Part shown: positions 48,926 through 59,594 of the stretch, one piece after another
Layout: each line of letters opens with the position of its first letter
Numbering within the stretch: the first letter of the stretch is position 1
Origin: Terriglobia bacterium
GTDB taxonomy: Bacteria > Acidobacteriota > Terriglobia > Versatilivoradales > Versatilivoraceae
NCBI GenBank assembly: GCA_022452285.1
Contig: JAKUNG010000018.1
Span: 1 to 64,000 of the forward strand
Length of the DNA: 64,000 nucleotides
Reading direction: 5' to 3'
The notes under the pieces: model-generated
Told to the model about the DNA's origin: nothing
What the model saw: only the letters and a program-made list of their open reading frames with translations
The model's database searches: none
Program-made: the position numbers and the translations under genes

Positions 48926-50344
48926 ATGAAAAATCAAAGAGGAGAAATGGTTATTTATTTGCCTGGTGCGATGGACGAGGTGGGAATTTTAGATAATTTG
49001 AGTCCTCGGGAAATTGTAACTCATTTAGATAAGCATGTTATTGGTCAAAAATCAGCTAAACGAGCAGTTGCCATTGCGCTCCGTAACAGATTTCGACGAC
49101 AGAAATTACCAGAAGAGATGGCTGAAGAGGTGATGCCAAAAAACATTATTATGATTGGCTCTACAGGAGTTGGTAAGACTGAGATTGCTCGTAGATTGTC
49201 AAAATTAGCTAATTCACCTTTTTTGAAAGTTGAAGCATCTAAATATACCGAAGTTGGTTATGTTGGTCGCGATGTAGAGTCAATGATTCGTGACTTGGTA
49301 GAAATTGCAGTTGAATTAGTTCGTGAAGAGAAGTTAGAAGAAGTTGTTGATAAAGCAGAACAGAATGCAGAAGAGAGAATTCTTGATCTGCTACTTCCTC
49401 CAAGACCCCAACCTACTGAGGAGAAAGCTTCTAACGAGGAGATTTTAAAGGGTCAACAAGCTTTTAAAAGAACTCGAGAAAAACTTCGCAACCAACTACG
49501 TGAAGGAAAGTTAGACGATCATCAGGTAGAGGTAGAAGCAAAAACCAAAAATATGCCTGCTTTCGAAATTATTTCAAATTCTGGTATCGAAGATATGGAT
49601 ATTAATGTAAAAGATATGTTGCCAGGGATTTTTGGACAGAAAACAAAAAAGCGCAAGATGCGAGTGGATGAAGCTAGAGAATACCTTCTCCAAGAGGAAG
49701 AACAAAAGCTTGTTGATATGGATCAGGTAACTCGCATTGCAGTTGAACGTGTGGAACAAAATGGGATCATTTTCCTTGATGAGATTGACAAGATTTCAGG
49801 TCGAGAAGGATCACGTGGCCCTGAAGTAAGCAGGGAAGGAGTTCAACGTGATATTCTTCCAATTGTTGAAGGTACAACGGTAAACACGCGTTATGGGATG
49901 GTCCGTACGGATCACATTTTATTTATTGCTGCTGGAGCATTTCACGTTAGTAAGCCTGCTGATCTAATTCCTGAACTACAAGGGCGTTTTCCAATTCGTG
50001 TAGAGCTTGAATCCCTTTCAGTTGATGACTTTGTTCGGATTCTGACGGAGCCAAAAAGTGCTTTGATCAAACAATATGTTGGCCTTATGAATACAGAAGG
50101 TATTAAACTTCATTTTAGTAAGGGAGCTATCCTAACAATTGCTAAGTTTGCAGCTTTGGTTAATGAACGAACTGAGAACATAGGAGCTCGGCGATTACAT
50201 ACTATTATGGAAAAATTGCTGGATGAAATTTCTTTTGAAGGCCCTGATCTTGAGCAAAAGAATGTTGTTATTGACGAGGAGTACGTTCAAAAGATGTTAG
50301 CATCAGTGGTTGAAGATCAAGATCTTAGTCGGTACATCCTTTAA
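48926..50344 (+). CDS. hslU: ATP-dependent protease ATPase HslU
   Basis: HslU is the AAA+ unfoldase that feeds HslV. The 472-residue chain has Walker [10 protein letters not shown], pore loop GYVGRDVE, Walker [11 protein letters not shown] and sensor region [10 protein letters not shown]. It ends with SRYIL, which docks into HslV. The intermediate domain with a charged helical region (about residues 130-260) is present. The ATG at 48926 lacks a ribosome site. ATG 48947 has GAGGAG but too close to be ideal, so the first seven residues are uncertain. Confidence 0.97.
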   Translation: MKNQRGEMVIYLPGAMDEVGILDNLSPREIVTHLDKHVIGQKSAKRAVAIALRNRFRRQKLPEEMAEEVMPKNIIMIGSTGVGKTEIARRLSKLANSPFLKVEASKYTEVGYVGRDVESMIRDLVEIAVELVREEKLEEVVDKAEQNAEERILDLLLPPRPQPTEEKASNEEILKGQQAFKRTREKLRNQLREGKLDDHQVEVEAKTKNMPAFEIISNSGIEDMDINVKDMLPGIFGQKTKKRKMRVDEAREYLLQEEEQKLVDMDQVTRIAVERVEQNGIIFLDEIDKISGREGSRGPEVSREGVQRDILPIVEGTTVNTRYGMVRTDHILFIAAGAFHVSKPADLIPELQGRFPIRVELESLSVDDFVRILTEPKSALIKQYVGLMNTEGIKLHFSKGAILTIAKFAALVNERTENIGARRLHTIMEKLLDEISFEGPDLEQKNVVIDEEYVQKMLASVVEDQDLSRYIL

Positions 50345-50373
50345 ATTAGAATAAAAGAGTTAAATCTCTGAGT

Positions 50374-51465
50374 TTGAATATAATCAACTTCCAGTATCAA
50401 TTAGCATTAATAATAGGGCTCATTTTATCTGTTATAGCTGGAGCCTGTGGAAAAATTGGTGAGCCTCTACCCCCACTGAGTACTATTCCTAGACCTGTTT
50501 TGGATTTGATGGTTCAACAAGAAGGCCAGAAGATGACTTTAAGCTGGACAATGCCCCAGTTTAATGTCGATGGTAGTTCTGCAGGAACAATTTCAGCTAT
50601 TAATATTTATAGATTAATTAGACATAGGGACAATTCTTCTCCTAATTTTTCCTCAGTAAACTTCGATAGCAATCCATGGAAAAGTGTGCAGTATAGAGAG
50701 CTTAATGATCAGAATGCTCAAGGTAAGATAGTATTCCTCGATTTACTGGAAGATCTCAAACCAGAGGAAATTATTGATCGTGACGTTAGTTATGCCTTAG
50801 AAGTGCTTAACAATAAGCAAAAGAGTGCGGGGTTCTCCAATGTTGTCACTCTATCCATCTTTCCAGTTCCTCTACCCCCCACAACTTTAAACTTTGTACT
50901 TAATGAAAGATTTATTGAGATACGATGGATTCCTTCTGGTAAGGGTATAGATGGGTCAAAAGTGATGCTTGAAGTTAAATTTAATGTGTATCGGAGTGAA
51001 CACTCGGGAGTTTATGAGAGTACTCCTATTAATGCTACACCTATATTAGGAAACTATTTTAGAGATCGATCAACTGGTTTGGGAAAAAAGACTTATTACA
51101 AAGTTCGTGCAGTTGTTAAAACTCCCCAAGGGTTGATTGAAAGTCAAGATTCAAATGAAGCTTCTATCATTAACAATGACATTTATCCTCCTACTATTCC
51201 AAAACAAATAACTATTGTTAGTACCCAGACCTCTTTAGATCTAATTTGGTTCCCTAATTCTGAGATAGATATAGCTGGTTATCATATTTATCGAAAAGAA
51301 AAAAAATCTAGATTTATACGGATTTCATCTGACCTAATTCGTCAAACTTCCTTTTCAGATAGTACTGTTAAAAAGGGTACCACTTATTTTTATAAGGTTA
51401 CCGCTATTGATCAGTCAAAAAATGAAAGTGGCTATTCAGAAGTAGTAAGTGATGCAATAGAATAA
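50374..51465 (+). CDS. Lipoprotein with fibronectin type III domains
   Basis: The 363-residue protein begins with a signal segment ending in a lipobox (SVIAGAC at about residues 20-26), after which GKIGEPLPPLST is typical of surface lipoproteins of this lineage. Three FnIII-like beta-sandwich segments follow, shown by repeats such as MTLSWTMP, IEIRWIP and LDLIWFP, each paired with INIYR, FNVYR and YHIYRK. It has no enzyme motif. It starts at a TTG and lies 29 bases after hslU. It is probably exposed in the periplasm or on the outer membrane, with a binding or structural role. Confidence 0.75.
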   Translation: MNIINFQYQLALIIGLILSVIAGACGKIGEPLPPLSTIPRPVLDLMVQQEGQKMTLSWTMPQFNVDGSSAGTISAINIYRLIRHRDNSSPNFSSVNFDSNPWKSVQYRELNDQNAQGKIVFLDLLEDLKPEEIIDRDVSYALEVLNNKQKSAGFSNVVTLSIFPVPLPPTTLNFVLNERFIEIRWIPSGKGIDGSKVMLEVKFNVYRSEHSGVYESTPINATPILGNYFRDRSTGLGKKTYYKVRAVVKTPQGLIESQDSNEASIINNDIYPPTIPKQITIVSTQTSLDLIWFPNSEIDIAGYHIYRKEKKSRFIRISSDLIRQTSFSDSTVKKGTTYFYKVTAIDQSKNESGYSEVVSDAIE

Positions 51466-51497
51466 AGAAACTTTACTAAAGTGAAGGGAGTGTCCAA

Positions 51498-53063
51498 GTG
51501 CCCTCAAAAAAACAAAACAAAAAATCTCCTTTAGAACAATTAGAGGAATTTAATCGTATGGCAGAACTAGGAGGTGGTGTCGAACGTCAGGCTCGTCAGC
51601 ATCAATTAGGTAAATTGACTGCCAGAGAGCGTGTCGAATTTTTGCTCGATGGAGATTCATTTGAAGAATTAGATAAATTTGTCAAACATAGATGTCTAGA
51701 TTTTGGAATGGAAGAAAAACAATTTTTTGGAGACGGTGTAGTTTCAGGTTTTGGCAAAATTGACGGTCGTTTAGTTTATGTATTTGCCCAAGATTTTACT
51801 GTTTTTGGCGGATCATTATCTGAAACTAATGCTTCTAAGATTTGTAAGGTTATGGATTTAGCTATGAAAATGGGTGCTCCAATTATTGGTCTTAATGATT
51901 CAGGAGGGGCTCGAATACAAGAGGGAGTGTCATCATTAGCAGGTTTCTCTGACATCTTTTTAAGGAACACCTTGGCTTCAGGAGTTGTACCACAAATTTC
52001 AGCTATAATGGGTCCTTGTGCAGGAGGTGCAGTATATTCACCGGCAATTACTGATTTTGTGATTATGGTTAAAGAAAGCAGCTATATGTTTATTACTGGG
52101 CCAGATGTTATTAAAGTCGTTACTCATGAAGATGTATCGAAAGAAGAACTTGGTGGAGCTAGTACTCATAATTCTCGGAGTGGCGTTGCTCATTTTGCTG
52201 TCAATGATGACCAGGAGTGTCTGAGACTTATTAGGGAGTTAGTTTCATTTGTTCCTTCAAATAACATGGAAGATCCTCCTAGGAAAGTTAGTGAGGATTC
52301 TTTGGTTCGCAGCAATGATAAGCTTGATGATCTAATTCCTACTGAATCTAACCAACCCTACGATATGAAGGAAATAATTAGTGAAGTAGTTGATGATAAT
52401 TATTTTTTTGAGGTTCATGCCTTGTTTGCAAGGAATATTATAGTGGGGTTTGCTCGCTTAGGGGGGCGTTCTGTAGGTATTGTAGCAAATCAGCCGGCAG
52501 TGTTGGCTGGCTGTTTAGACATTGATGCTTCATCGAAAGCTGCCCGGTTTGTTCGCTTTTGCGATGCCTTTAACATCCCATTAGTTAGTTTCGAAGATGT
52601 TCCAGGCTTTTTACCCGGAACTGCTCAAGAATTTGGGGGAATTATTAAACATGGAGCTAAGTTGTTATTTGCTTTTGCCGAAGCAACAGTACCGAAGATT
52701 ACGGTAATTACTAGAAAAGCCTATGGTGGTGCTTATTGTGTAATGGCTTCAAAACACCTCCGCACGGACATCAATTTTGCTTATCCTACAGCTGAAATAG
52801 CTGTAATGGGACCAGATGGAGCCGTCAATATTATTTACCGTAAGGAATTAGATACAGCTGAAGATTTAGCGTTAGAAAAGGACAATCTTGTCCAAGAATT
52901 TCGTCAAAAATTTGCAAATCCATATGTGGCTGCAGAAAAAGGGTTTGTAGATGAAGTAATTATGCCTCGCGAAACTCGGCAAAAATTAATCTGTGCTCTA
53001 AACATGTTAGAAAACAAAAAAGATAATGTTCCTCCAAAAAAACATGGCAACATTCCTCTTTAG
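51498..53063 (+). CDS. Acyl-CoA carboxylase carboxyltransferase subunit (propionyl-/methylmalonyl-CoA type)
   Basis: The 521-residue protein transfers CO2 from carboxybiotin to an acyl-CoA. Both crotonase-like halves are present. The N-half has [20 protein letters not shown] sequence ([13 protein letters not shown]) and [13 protein letters not shown]; the C-half has [15 protein letters not shown] and [14 protein letters not shown]. The GPCAGG and YGGAY oxyanion loops fit PccB/MmdA-type enzymes. A biotin carboxylase and a biotin carrier protein lie downstream, which points to a carboxylase rather than a sodium-pumping decarboxylase. The start is a GTG at 51498. Propionyl-CoA is the likeliest substrate, but acetyl-CoA or methylcrotonyl-CoA cannot be excluded. 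Confidence 0.9.
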   Translation: MPSKKQNKKSPLEQLEEFNRMAELGGGVERQARQHQLGKLTARERVEFLLDGDSFEELDKFVKHRCLDFGMEEKQFFGDGVVSGFGKIDGRLVYVFAQDFTVFGGSLSETNASKICKVMDLAMKMGAPIIGLNDSGGARIQEGVSSLAGFSDIFLRNTLASGVVPQISAIMGPCAGGAVYSPAITDFVIMVKESSYMFITGPDVIKVVTHEDVSKEELGGASTHNSRSGVAHFAVNDDQECLRLIRELVSFVPSNNMEDPPRKVSEDSLVRSNDKLDDLIPTESNQPYDMKEIISEVVDDNYFFEVHALFARNIIVGFARLGGRSVGIVANQPAVLAGCLDIDASSKAARFVRFCDAFNIPLVSFEDVPGFLPGTAQEFGGIIKHGAKLLFAFAEATVPKITVITRKAYGGAYCVMASKHLRTDINFAYPTAEIAVMGPDGAVNIIYRKELDTAEDLALEKDNLVQEFRQKFANPYVAAEKGFVDEVIMPRETRQKLICALNMLENKKDNVPPKKHGNIPL

Positions 53064-53169
53064 ATAATCGAGACTTTTTCAGTTTTTTTTTAGAATATCA
53101 ATGGACTTTATTTAAAACTGTTACCACAGCAATCGTTTTAATTTCACTGTTGGACAGTCATTTTTGGAT

Positions 53170-54306
53170 ATGTTGAATAAAACATTGATGAAGTTAACCT
53201 TTTCAATTATTTTTGTTTTCTTCATATTTGAAGGTAGCTTTTCTTTAGCAAATTTTGATCCTAACCGAATCAAAATTTTGATTCGAACTGATTTGGACAT
53301 TGTTTATCACACTTTAGCTCACTTAGATCTTTTAAAGTCTTCCTCTAATCTTTTTTCTCAAAGTTATTTAAAGGAAATCCGTCAAGCCAAAGAAGATCTC
53401 AAAATAGGTATGACTCGATTAGATCGAGAAAGGGATACACTAAGAATTATTTACCATAAATATTCTAAACTGCGGTTCTTATATAAAGCACCGTTCATAG
53501 CTGATGATTTTTCTTCATTCAAACAGGCATTAAAATTAATTGATTATAATTTTCGAATTCAATCAACTCAATCAGAGCGTAAAGGAGAAGAAAGAAAGTT
53601 GCCACTGATATTTGGAAATAGTCAGCGTCTCATACCAATTTTTCAAAAACATTTTTCAACTAAAATGGAAAGAGATTTTGTCAAAAAATTTGCAGCTTGT
53701 CTCGATGAAGAGTTTGTTAATTTTTATCAATTGTATCGGGAAGCTCGGATGGAGTTGGACCAGGGTAGTATCGAGTTGTTTTCTGAATTTTGGAAAACAA
53801 AAGGACTGAAAATTTTATGGCCTTGGGCTTTTTATTCTGGGGCAAAGGAGTTTAAGATTTACCTGTCACCGGTTATGTATAGAAATGGTTTAAGGCAACA
53901 ATTAATTGAGGGGAGTGATTTATCATTTTTTGTAGTGGCTCCATTACCAAAGACTTTATCAGAAGCCATTCATTCGTTTTTTGTCATTTTACAGCAAACA
54001 GTTCATCGTTCTACTGACGATCTTGTGATACTTGGATCCTCACCGAATCAGAATGAACGAACAGCCTCTTTGAACAAGATTCGTGAAAATGCTTCCATTT
54101 ATGCTGGTCATCTCTATTTGAAAGTACGTTTTCCTGAATATCATCAATCATATTTGAGGTTTTTTGTGGAAAAGGGAACTAATGAGAAAATAGAATCCGA
54201 AGACTTGGAGGATACCTTGATTCAGAAATATGCTGTGAATGAGACTTCCCTAAGACAAATTGAAAATCTTGTGAATCAACTTATACATAATACCCATTTT
54301 AATTAG
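53170..54306 (+). CDS. Exported protein of unknown function inside the acyl-CoA carboxylase operon
   Basis: The ATG at 53170 gives 378 residues (a TTG at 53164 is possible). A signal peptide covers about residues 1-26. The rest is mostly helical and rich in Lys, Glu and aromatic residues, with a middle WPWAFYSGAKEFKIYLSP stretch. I recognise no family or catalytic motif. It sits between the carboxyltransferase and biotin carboxylase genes, on the same strand, and ends two bases before accC starts. Such tight packing suggests co-translation, although an exported protein has no obvious role in a cytoplasmic carboxylase. Confidence 0.6.
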   Translation: MLNKTLMKLTFSIIFVFFIFEGSFSLANFDPNRIKILIRTDLDIVYHTLAHLDLLKSSSNLFSQSYLKEIRQAKEDLKIGMTRLDRERDTLRIIYHKYSKLRFLYKAPFIADDFSSFKQALKLIDYNFRIQSTQSERKGEERKLPLIFGNSQRLIPIFQKHFSTKMERDFVKKFAACLDEEFVNFYQLYREARMELDQGSIELFSEFWKTKGLKILWPWAFYSGAKEFKIYLSPVMYRNGLRQQLIEGSDLSFFVVAPLPKTLSEAIHSFFVILQQTVHRSTDDLVILGSSPNQNERTASLNKIRENASIYAGHLYLKVRFPEYHQSYLRFFVEKGTNEKIESEDLEDTLIQKYAVNETSLRQIENLVNQLIHNTHFN

Positions 54307-54308
54307 CA

Positions 54309-55805
54309 ATGTTTAAAAAAATCTTGATCGCTAATCGTGGTGAAATAGCTGTAAGAATTATTAGGGCAGCTAGAGAAATGGAGATTCAAACGGTAGCTGT
54401 TTACTCTGAGTGTGATCGTTTGTCTCTGCATGTTCGCTTTGCTGACGAGGCTTACTTTTTAGGACCATCCCCTGCATTAGAGAGCTATCTCGACATTAAA
54501 AAGATACTCTTTGTTGCTACAAGCAGTGGATGTGATGCTATTCATCCTGGTTATGGATTTTTATCTGAGAATCCCGAATTTGCCAGACAATGCTGTGAAA
54601 AAAAAATAAGTTTTATTGGTCCTTCAGCTGAGTCCATGGAATTGATGGGAGAGAAAATAGTTGCTCGGAGAACAGCGAGTCAGGCCGGAGTTCCTGTTGT
54701 TCCAGGTACAAACACCATACAAGATGATATAACACACACTGAAAAAATTGGACAGGATATAGGGTATCCATTAATGGTTAAGGCAGCTGCTGGAGGTGGC
54801 GGCAAAGGAATGCGCTTAGTATCTTCACCAAAAGAACTCGAATCTGCTATACGAGATGCTCAGTCAGAAGCACAAGCAGCATTTGGAAATCCATCAGTTT
54901 ATATTGAAAAATTTATTCAAAGCCCGAGGCATATTGAGATCCAAGTACTAGCTGATGGGCATGGGAATATATTACACCTAGGTGAACGAGAGTGTTCTAT
55001 TCAGAGGCGTCATCAGAAAGTGATTGAAGAATGTCCATCACCTCTAATGACTAATGAGTTAAGGTTACAGATGGGACAGGCTGCAATTAAAATTGCACAG
55101 AAGTGTTCTTATAGAAATGCTGGAACAGTAGAATTTATAGTTGATTCTCAACAGAACTTCTTTTTTCTAGAAATGAATACCCGCCTCCAAGTTGAACATC
55201 CTATAACCGAGATGGTGACTGGAATAGATCTCGTAAAACGCCAAATTAAAATTGCAGCCGGTGAAAAATTAGATCTCCAGCAACAAGATATATTTTGGAA
55301 AGGTACATCCTTAGAATGTCGTATCTATGCCGAGGATCCTGAAAATCAATTCTTTCCTTCACCTGGTACCATAAAAAAACTGCAGCGTCCTTCTGGTCCG
55401 GGTGTTAGGGAAGATAGTGGAATTTATGAAGGTTATACAGTACCCATCTTTTACGATCCACTTTTATCTAAGCTTATCGTCTGGGGAGAAAATCGTTCTG
55501 AGGCAATTAGGAAGATGCAACAAGCTCTAAGTGAGTACCAAATCTCTGGAATTATAACAAATGTTAATTTTCTAAAATCAATACTAAAAAATGATAAATT
55601 TTCTTCAGCAGATCTGAGTACTGATTTTATTGAAAAGTACTATCGTGGAATTTCTTCTGGTTCTGGTCATGAGTCGTTAGAAGAAATAGCTATCATTGCT
55701 GCTGCTCTTTTTTCAAGCCAGACTCAGGAGAAGATTCTTAGTAAATCTCCTGAAAACGAAAGCCCATGGAAATTTTGGGGAAGATGGAATGGCCTGCGAA
55801 AGTAG
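54309..55805 (+). CDS. accC: Biotin carboxylase subunit of acyl-CoA carboxylase
   Basis: The enzyme carboxylates protein-bound biotin using ATP and bicarbonate. The 498 residues include the ATP-grasp start ILIANRGEIAVRIIRAARE, the glycine loop KAAAGGGGKGMR, LGERECSIQRRHQK with catalytic Glu and Lys, and EMNTRLQVEHPITE. It is about 50 residues longer than AccC of fatty-acid synthesis, closer to PccA-type biotin carboxylases. The upstream carboxyltransferase and downstream carrier protein complete the three-part enzyme. The symbol follows the domain, and the physiological substrate may be propionyl-CoA. Confidence 0.93.
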   Translation: MFKKILIANRGEIAVRIIRAAREMEIQTVAVYSECDRLSLHVRFADEAYFLGPSPALESYLDIKKILFVATSSGCDAIHPGYGFLSENPEFARQCCEKKISFIGPSAESMELMGEKIVARRTASQAGVPVVPGTNTIQDDITHTEKIGQDIGYPLMVKAAAGGGGKGMRLVSSPKELESAIRDAQSEAQAAFGNPSVYIEKFIQSPRHIEIQVLADGHGNILHLGERECSIQRRHQKVIEECPSPLMTNELRLQMGQAAIKIAQKCSYRNAGTVEFIVDSQQNFFFLEMNTRLQVEHPITEMVTGIDLVKRQIKIAAGEKLDLQQQDIFWKGTSLECRIYAEDPENQFFPSPGTIKKLQRPSGPGVREDSGIYEGYTVPIFYDPLLSKLIVWGENRSEAIRKMQQALSEYQISGIITNVNFLKSILKNDKFSSADLSTDFIEKYYRGISSGSGHESLEEIAIIAAALFSSQTQEKILSKSPENESPWKFWGRWNGLRK

Positions 55806-55860
55806 CAATGATATAGAGTATTTCTAATTTTTTGAATGAATTTGGCAAGGATATACTGAA

Positions 55861-56382
55861 ATGAAGGGTGTTCGCTCTAGAAAATTTTGTTATGAAATTG
55901 CAGTGGGGGGTTGCATTAAAAAACTGGAGCTCGAATGGTCCGATGAAAATGCTCAGGTCAGTTTTGCTGGAAAATCTTTTCAGGTCAATGTAGGTAAAAT
56001 ATCTGAGGATAACTTTTCCCTAATTTTGAACGGGTACTCTTACGATGTAATTGTTAACTCTCAGCCAAGTAGTTTCCAAGTTTTTGTAAATGGAATGCCT
56101 TTTAATGTAGAGTTGTATGATCCTCGAAAAGCCAGTTTATTTGCTTCAAGTGAAATGGGTGATTCTGGACCTACGGTTGTTTCAAGCTCAATGCCCGGAA
56201 AGGTCATTAAGCTCCTAGTTTCTAAAGGAGAAACAGTGAAAAAGGGACAGGGTCTTATAATAATAGAGGCAATGAAAATGCAGAATGAACTTAAATCTCC
56301 AAAAGCAGGGAGAATAAACGAGATAAATGTTGTTGAGAATCAAGCAGTAAATAATAAAGATCCTCTTTTAATTGTGGAATAG
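55861..56382 (+). CDS. Biotin carboxyl carrier protein
   Basis: This 173-residue carrier has a biotinyl domain at its C-terminal ~75 residues. The biotin lysine is Lys139 in EAMKMQNEL, preceded by SSSMPGKVIKLLVSKGETVKKGQ. The N-terminal ~95 residues form a small beta domain that likely contacts the carboxylase, as in the tail of PccA-type chains (BT domain). It would shuttle carboxyl groups between the two enzyme subunits. It is the last gene of the carboxylase operon and ends six bases before the convergent serS gene. Confidence 0.92.
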   Translation: MKGVRSRKFCYEIAVGGCIKKLELEWSDENAQVSFAGKSFQVNVGKISEDNFSLILNGYSYDVIVNSQPSSFQVFVNGMPFNVELYDPRKASLFASSEMGDSGPTVVSSSMPGKVIKLLVSKGETVKKGQGLIIIEAMKMQNELKSPKAGRINEINVVENQAVNNKDPLLIVE

Positions 56383-56388
56383 ACTCTT

Positions 56389-57780
<1,392 letters not shown>

Positions 57781-57839
57781 TTAGTTAATTAGTTGTTGGA
57801 TTGCAACTATTCTGAACATAGCATGATCAGTAGTCAGAG

Positions 57840-58715
57840 TTACAGGTCAGATCTAACTGAAGCTGAGACTGCTTTTTTTAGACTGTATAATGATGGGGTA
57901 TTTAAAATTCTGTTGACTAGGTGAGTGTGTAAAGCATGACCAGCTTTATCTGCAACTATTCGAGCAATCAGTGGCTTACCTATTAGGGCTATATCTCCAA
58001 TACTGTCCAAAACTTTGTGTCGAACGAATTCATCCTTAAAACGAAGAGCATCGTTAAGAATGCCTTTTTCAGTTAAAACAATTGCATTATCTAATGACCC
58101 TCCACGAATTAATCCCTTTTTTTTCAATTCTTCTACCTCTCTATAAAATCCAAAGGTTCGTGCTGGTGCAATTTCGGTAGAGAAAGCTTCAGGAGAAACA
58201 TTAAAGTTGAAATCTTGTTGATAAATTAATGGGTGATCAAAATCTATTGAATAACCAATTTGAAAACTTTTAGCTGGATGAACAGAGATAATGCGGTCCC
58301 GATCTTCAATTGTGAGGGACTTTTTAATGACTATGTATTTACGGTTGGCCGGTTGCTTTTTGAGTCCAACTCTCTGGATTTGATTTGTAAACGGGAGCGC
58401 ACTTCCATCTAGAATGGGAACCTCTAAATTATTAATTTCAATCAAAGCATTATCTATTCCAAATGTATATAACGAGGACAAAAGGTGTTCTACTGTAGAA
58501 ATTAGCACTCCTTGTTTCATCAAAGTTGTAGCATAGGCTACCCTTGCAACATTCTTAATGTTAGCTTCAATTTCAAAGTTATCCAAATCCACTCTGCGAA
58601 ACACTATTCCAGTTTCAGGGGCTGCAGGAAAAATTTGAAGTTTGGTGAATACACCAGTGTGGAGGCCAACCCCGGAAAAGCTGATTGGAGATGAAATTGT
58701 GTGTTGGAATTCCAA
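57840..58715 (-). CDS. lpxC: UDP-3-O-acyl-N-acetylglucosamine deacetylase
   Basis: LpxC carries out the committed step of lipid A synthesis. The 291-residue protein has the N-terminal GVGLHTG, the zinc ligands in STVEHLLSS and RHKVLDSIGD, the substrate loop ILDGSALPF, the GGSLDNAIVL strand and the catalytic base in GHALHTHLV. All zinc and catalytic positions are kept. The start is a TTG with AGGA upstream. Its presence and an LPS export system in the same window support a genuine LPS outer membrane. Confidence 0.95.
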   Translation of the reverse strand: MEFQHTISSPISFSGVGLHTGVFTKLQIFPAAPETGIVFRRVDLDNFEIEANIKNVARVAYATTLMKQGVLISTVEHLLSSLYTFGIDNALIEINNLEVPILDGSALPFTNQIQRVGLKKQPANRKYIVIKKSLTIEDRDRIISVHPAKSFQIGYSIDFDHPLIYQQDFNFNVSPEAFSTEIAPARTFGFYREVEELKKKGLIRGGSLDNAIVLTEKGILNDALRFKDEFVRHKVLDSIGDIALIGKPLIARIVADKAGHALHTHLVNRILNTPSLYSLKKAVSASVRSDL

Positions 58716-58983
58716 AATATGAATATCCTAAAAAGTAGACCATGATTAAACAACTAAATATATGTACTGCAAGTATTATTCCAATAGTAACTAAATTTGT
58801 TATCTTAAAGATTTATATAAACTTACCTATTTAATTAATGATTTTAAATAATTCATGAATGTAATTAAAATACAATTGTTTTAAAGAATGTGTGTCATAA
58901 ATTCAATAATCCTAGAAATGCCTAATCTAATTTAGTTGGCGAGTAAATCTAAAAAATACCTCCTTTTTGATTCAGGATAGGGC

Positions 58984-59012
58984 TTGACAACTATAGCATT
59001 GGAAACGATAAT
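58984..59012 (+). promoter_or_regulatory. Strong sigma-70 promoter of the rrf2-suf operon
   Basis: A perfect -35 box TTGACA at 58984-58989 and a one-mismatch -10 box GATAAT at 59007-59012 are separated by exactly 17 bases. The predicted start is near 59019, about 28 bases before the regulator ATG. It is the clearest promoter in the window. Confidence 0.75.
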
Positions 59013-59017
59013 AAATC

Positions 59018-59032
59018 GGACTAATTTAGTCC
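59018..59032 (+). promoter_or_regulatory. Inverted-repeat operator matching the IscR type-1 core
   Basis: GGACTAA and TTAGTCC flank a single T. The inner 13 bases GACTAATTTAGTC match the recalled core GACTRWWWYAGTC of E. coli IscR type-1 sites, while the outer flanks match only partly. It begins at the predicted transcript start, so a bound Rrf2 protein would block transcription. Confidence 0.65.
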
Positions 59033-59046
59033 TATATTAGATTGTT

Positions 59047-59526
59047 ATGCTAAAGTTATCAAAAAAAGTAGATTATGGGCTAATCGCATTGATTCATTTG
59101 GCCCAAAATTCAGAACGGTGCTCTTGGAGTGCTCGTGAAATTGCACAACCTTATAATATTCCTGCTCAATTAATGGCAAAAATTCTTCAGAAAATGGCAC
59201 GAAGTGGGATTATTAAGTCACATCAAGGAATTCATGGTGGCTATGCTCTAGGACGACAACCAGATTTAATTAACGTAGTTGAAGTAATTGAATCAATTGA
59301 GGGTCCATTCTCTATTACTAATTGCATATCGGAGACCGGCTATTGTGTACAGTTTGAAAAATGTACGATCAAAAGCCCGATTCATTTGCTTAACGATGCT
59401 GTGCACTTGATTTTAAAACAATTAACATTGGCTCAAATGATTGGCCAAGGAATGATGCAACCAAAGTATAACTCTGATAACAGCTCGAATAATTTGGTTA
59501 CATTTTCAAGCCTTCCAATAGCATGA
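59047..59526 (+). CDS. Rrf2-family regulator with iron-sulfur cysteines (IscR/SufR-like)
   Basis: The 159-residue protein has the Rrf2 winged-helix start (LSKKVDYGLIALIHLAQ), recognition region SAREIAQPYNIP and wing GIHGGYALGR. Three cysteines in CISETGYC and QFEKC (spacing x6 and x5) can ligate an iron-sulfur cluster as in IscR (x5 and x5). Being the first gene of the sufBCDS operon with its own promoter and an IscR-like operator, it is likely an autorepressor that senses cluster supply. Gene names for this subgroup vary, so I give no symbol. Confidence 0.88.
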   Translation: MLKLSKKVDYGLIALIHLAQNSERCSWSAREIAQPYNIPAQLMAKILQKMARSGIIKSHQGIHGGYALGRQPDLINVVEVIESIEGPFSITNCISETGYCVQFEKCTIKSPIHLLNDAVHLILKQLTLAQMIGQGMMQPKYNSDNSSNNLVTFSSLPIA

Positions 59527-59594
59527 GTGGTCTATCGATCCTAATTTAGATCAAATTTGACCAAGGGATATTTTATTTACTTAAGGAGTAATTA

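Larger units (their letters stand above)
58716..59046. other. Divergent lpxC - SUF regulatory region, 331 bases
   Basis: The region separates the minus-strand lpxC from the plus-strand Rrf2 regulator. It holds a near-ideal promoter (58984-59012) and an IscR-like operator core (59018-59032). The rest is AT-rich, and I see no coding frame or lpxC promoter that stands out. Confidence 0.6.

Noticed and set aside
53071..53093. T-rich tract after the carboxyltransferase gene considered as a terminator
   Set aside because: There is a T run but no stem before it, and the downstream genes look co-transcribed.
51498..56382. Reading of the carboxylase set as a sodium-pumping decarboxylase
   Set aside because: A biotin carboxylase is present and no membrane beta subunit is found, so an ATP-dependent carboxylase fits better.
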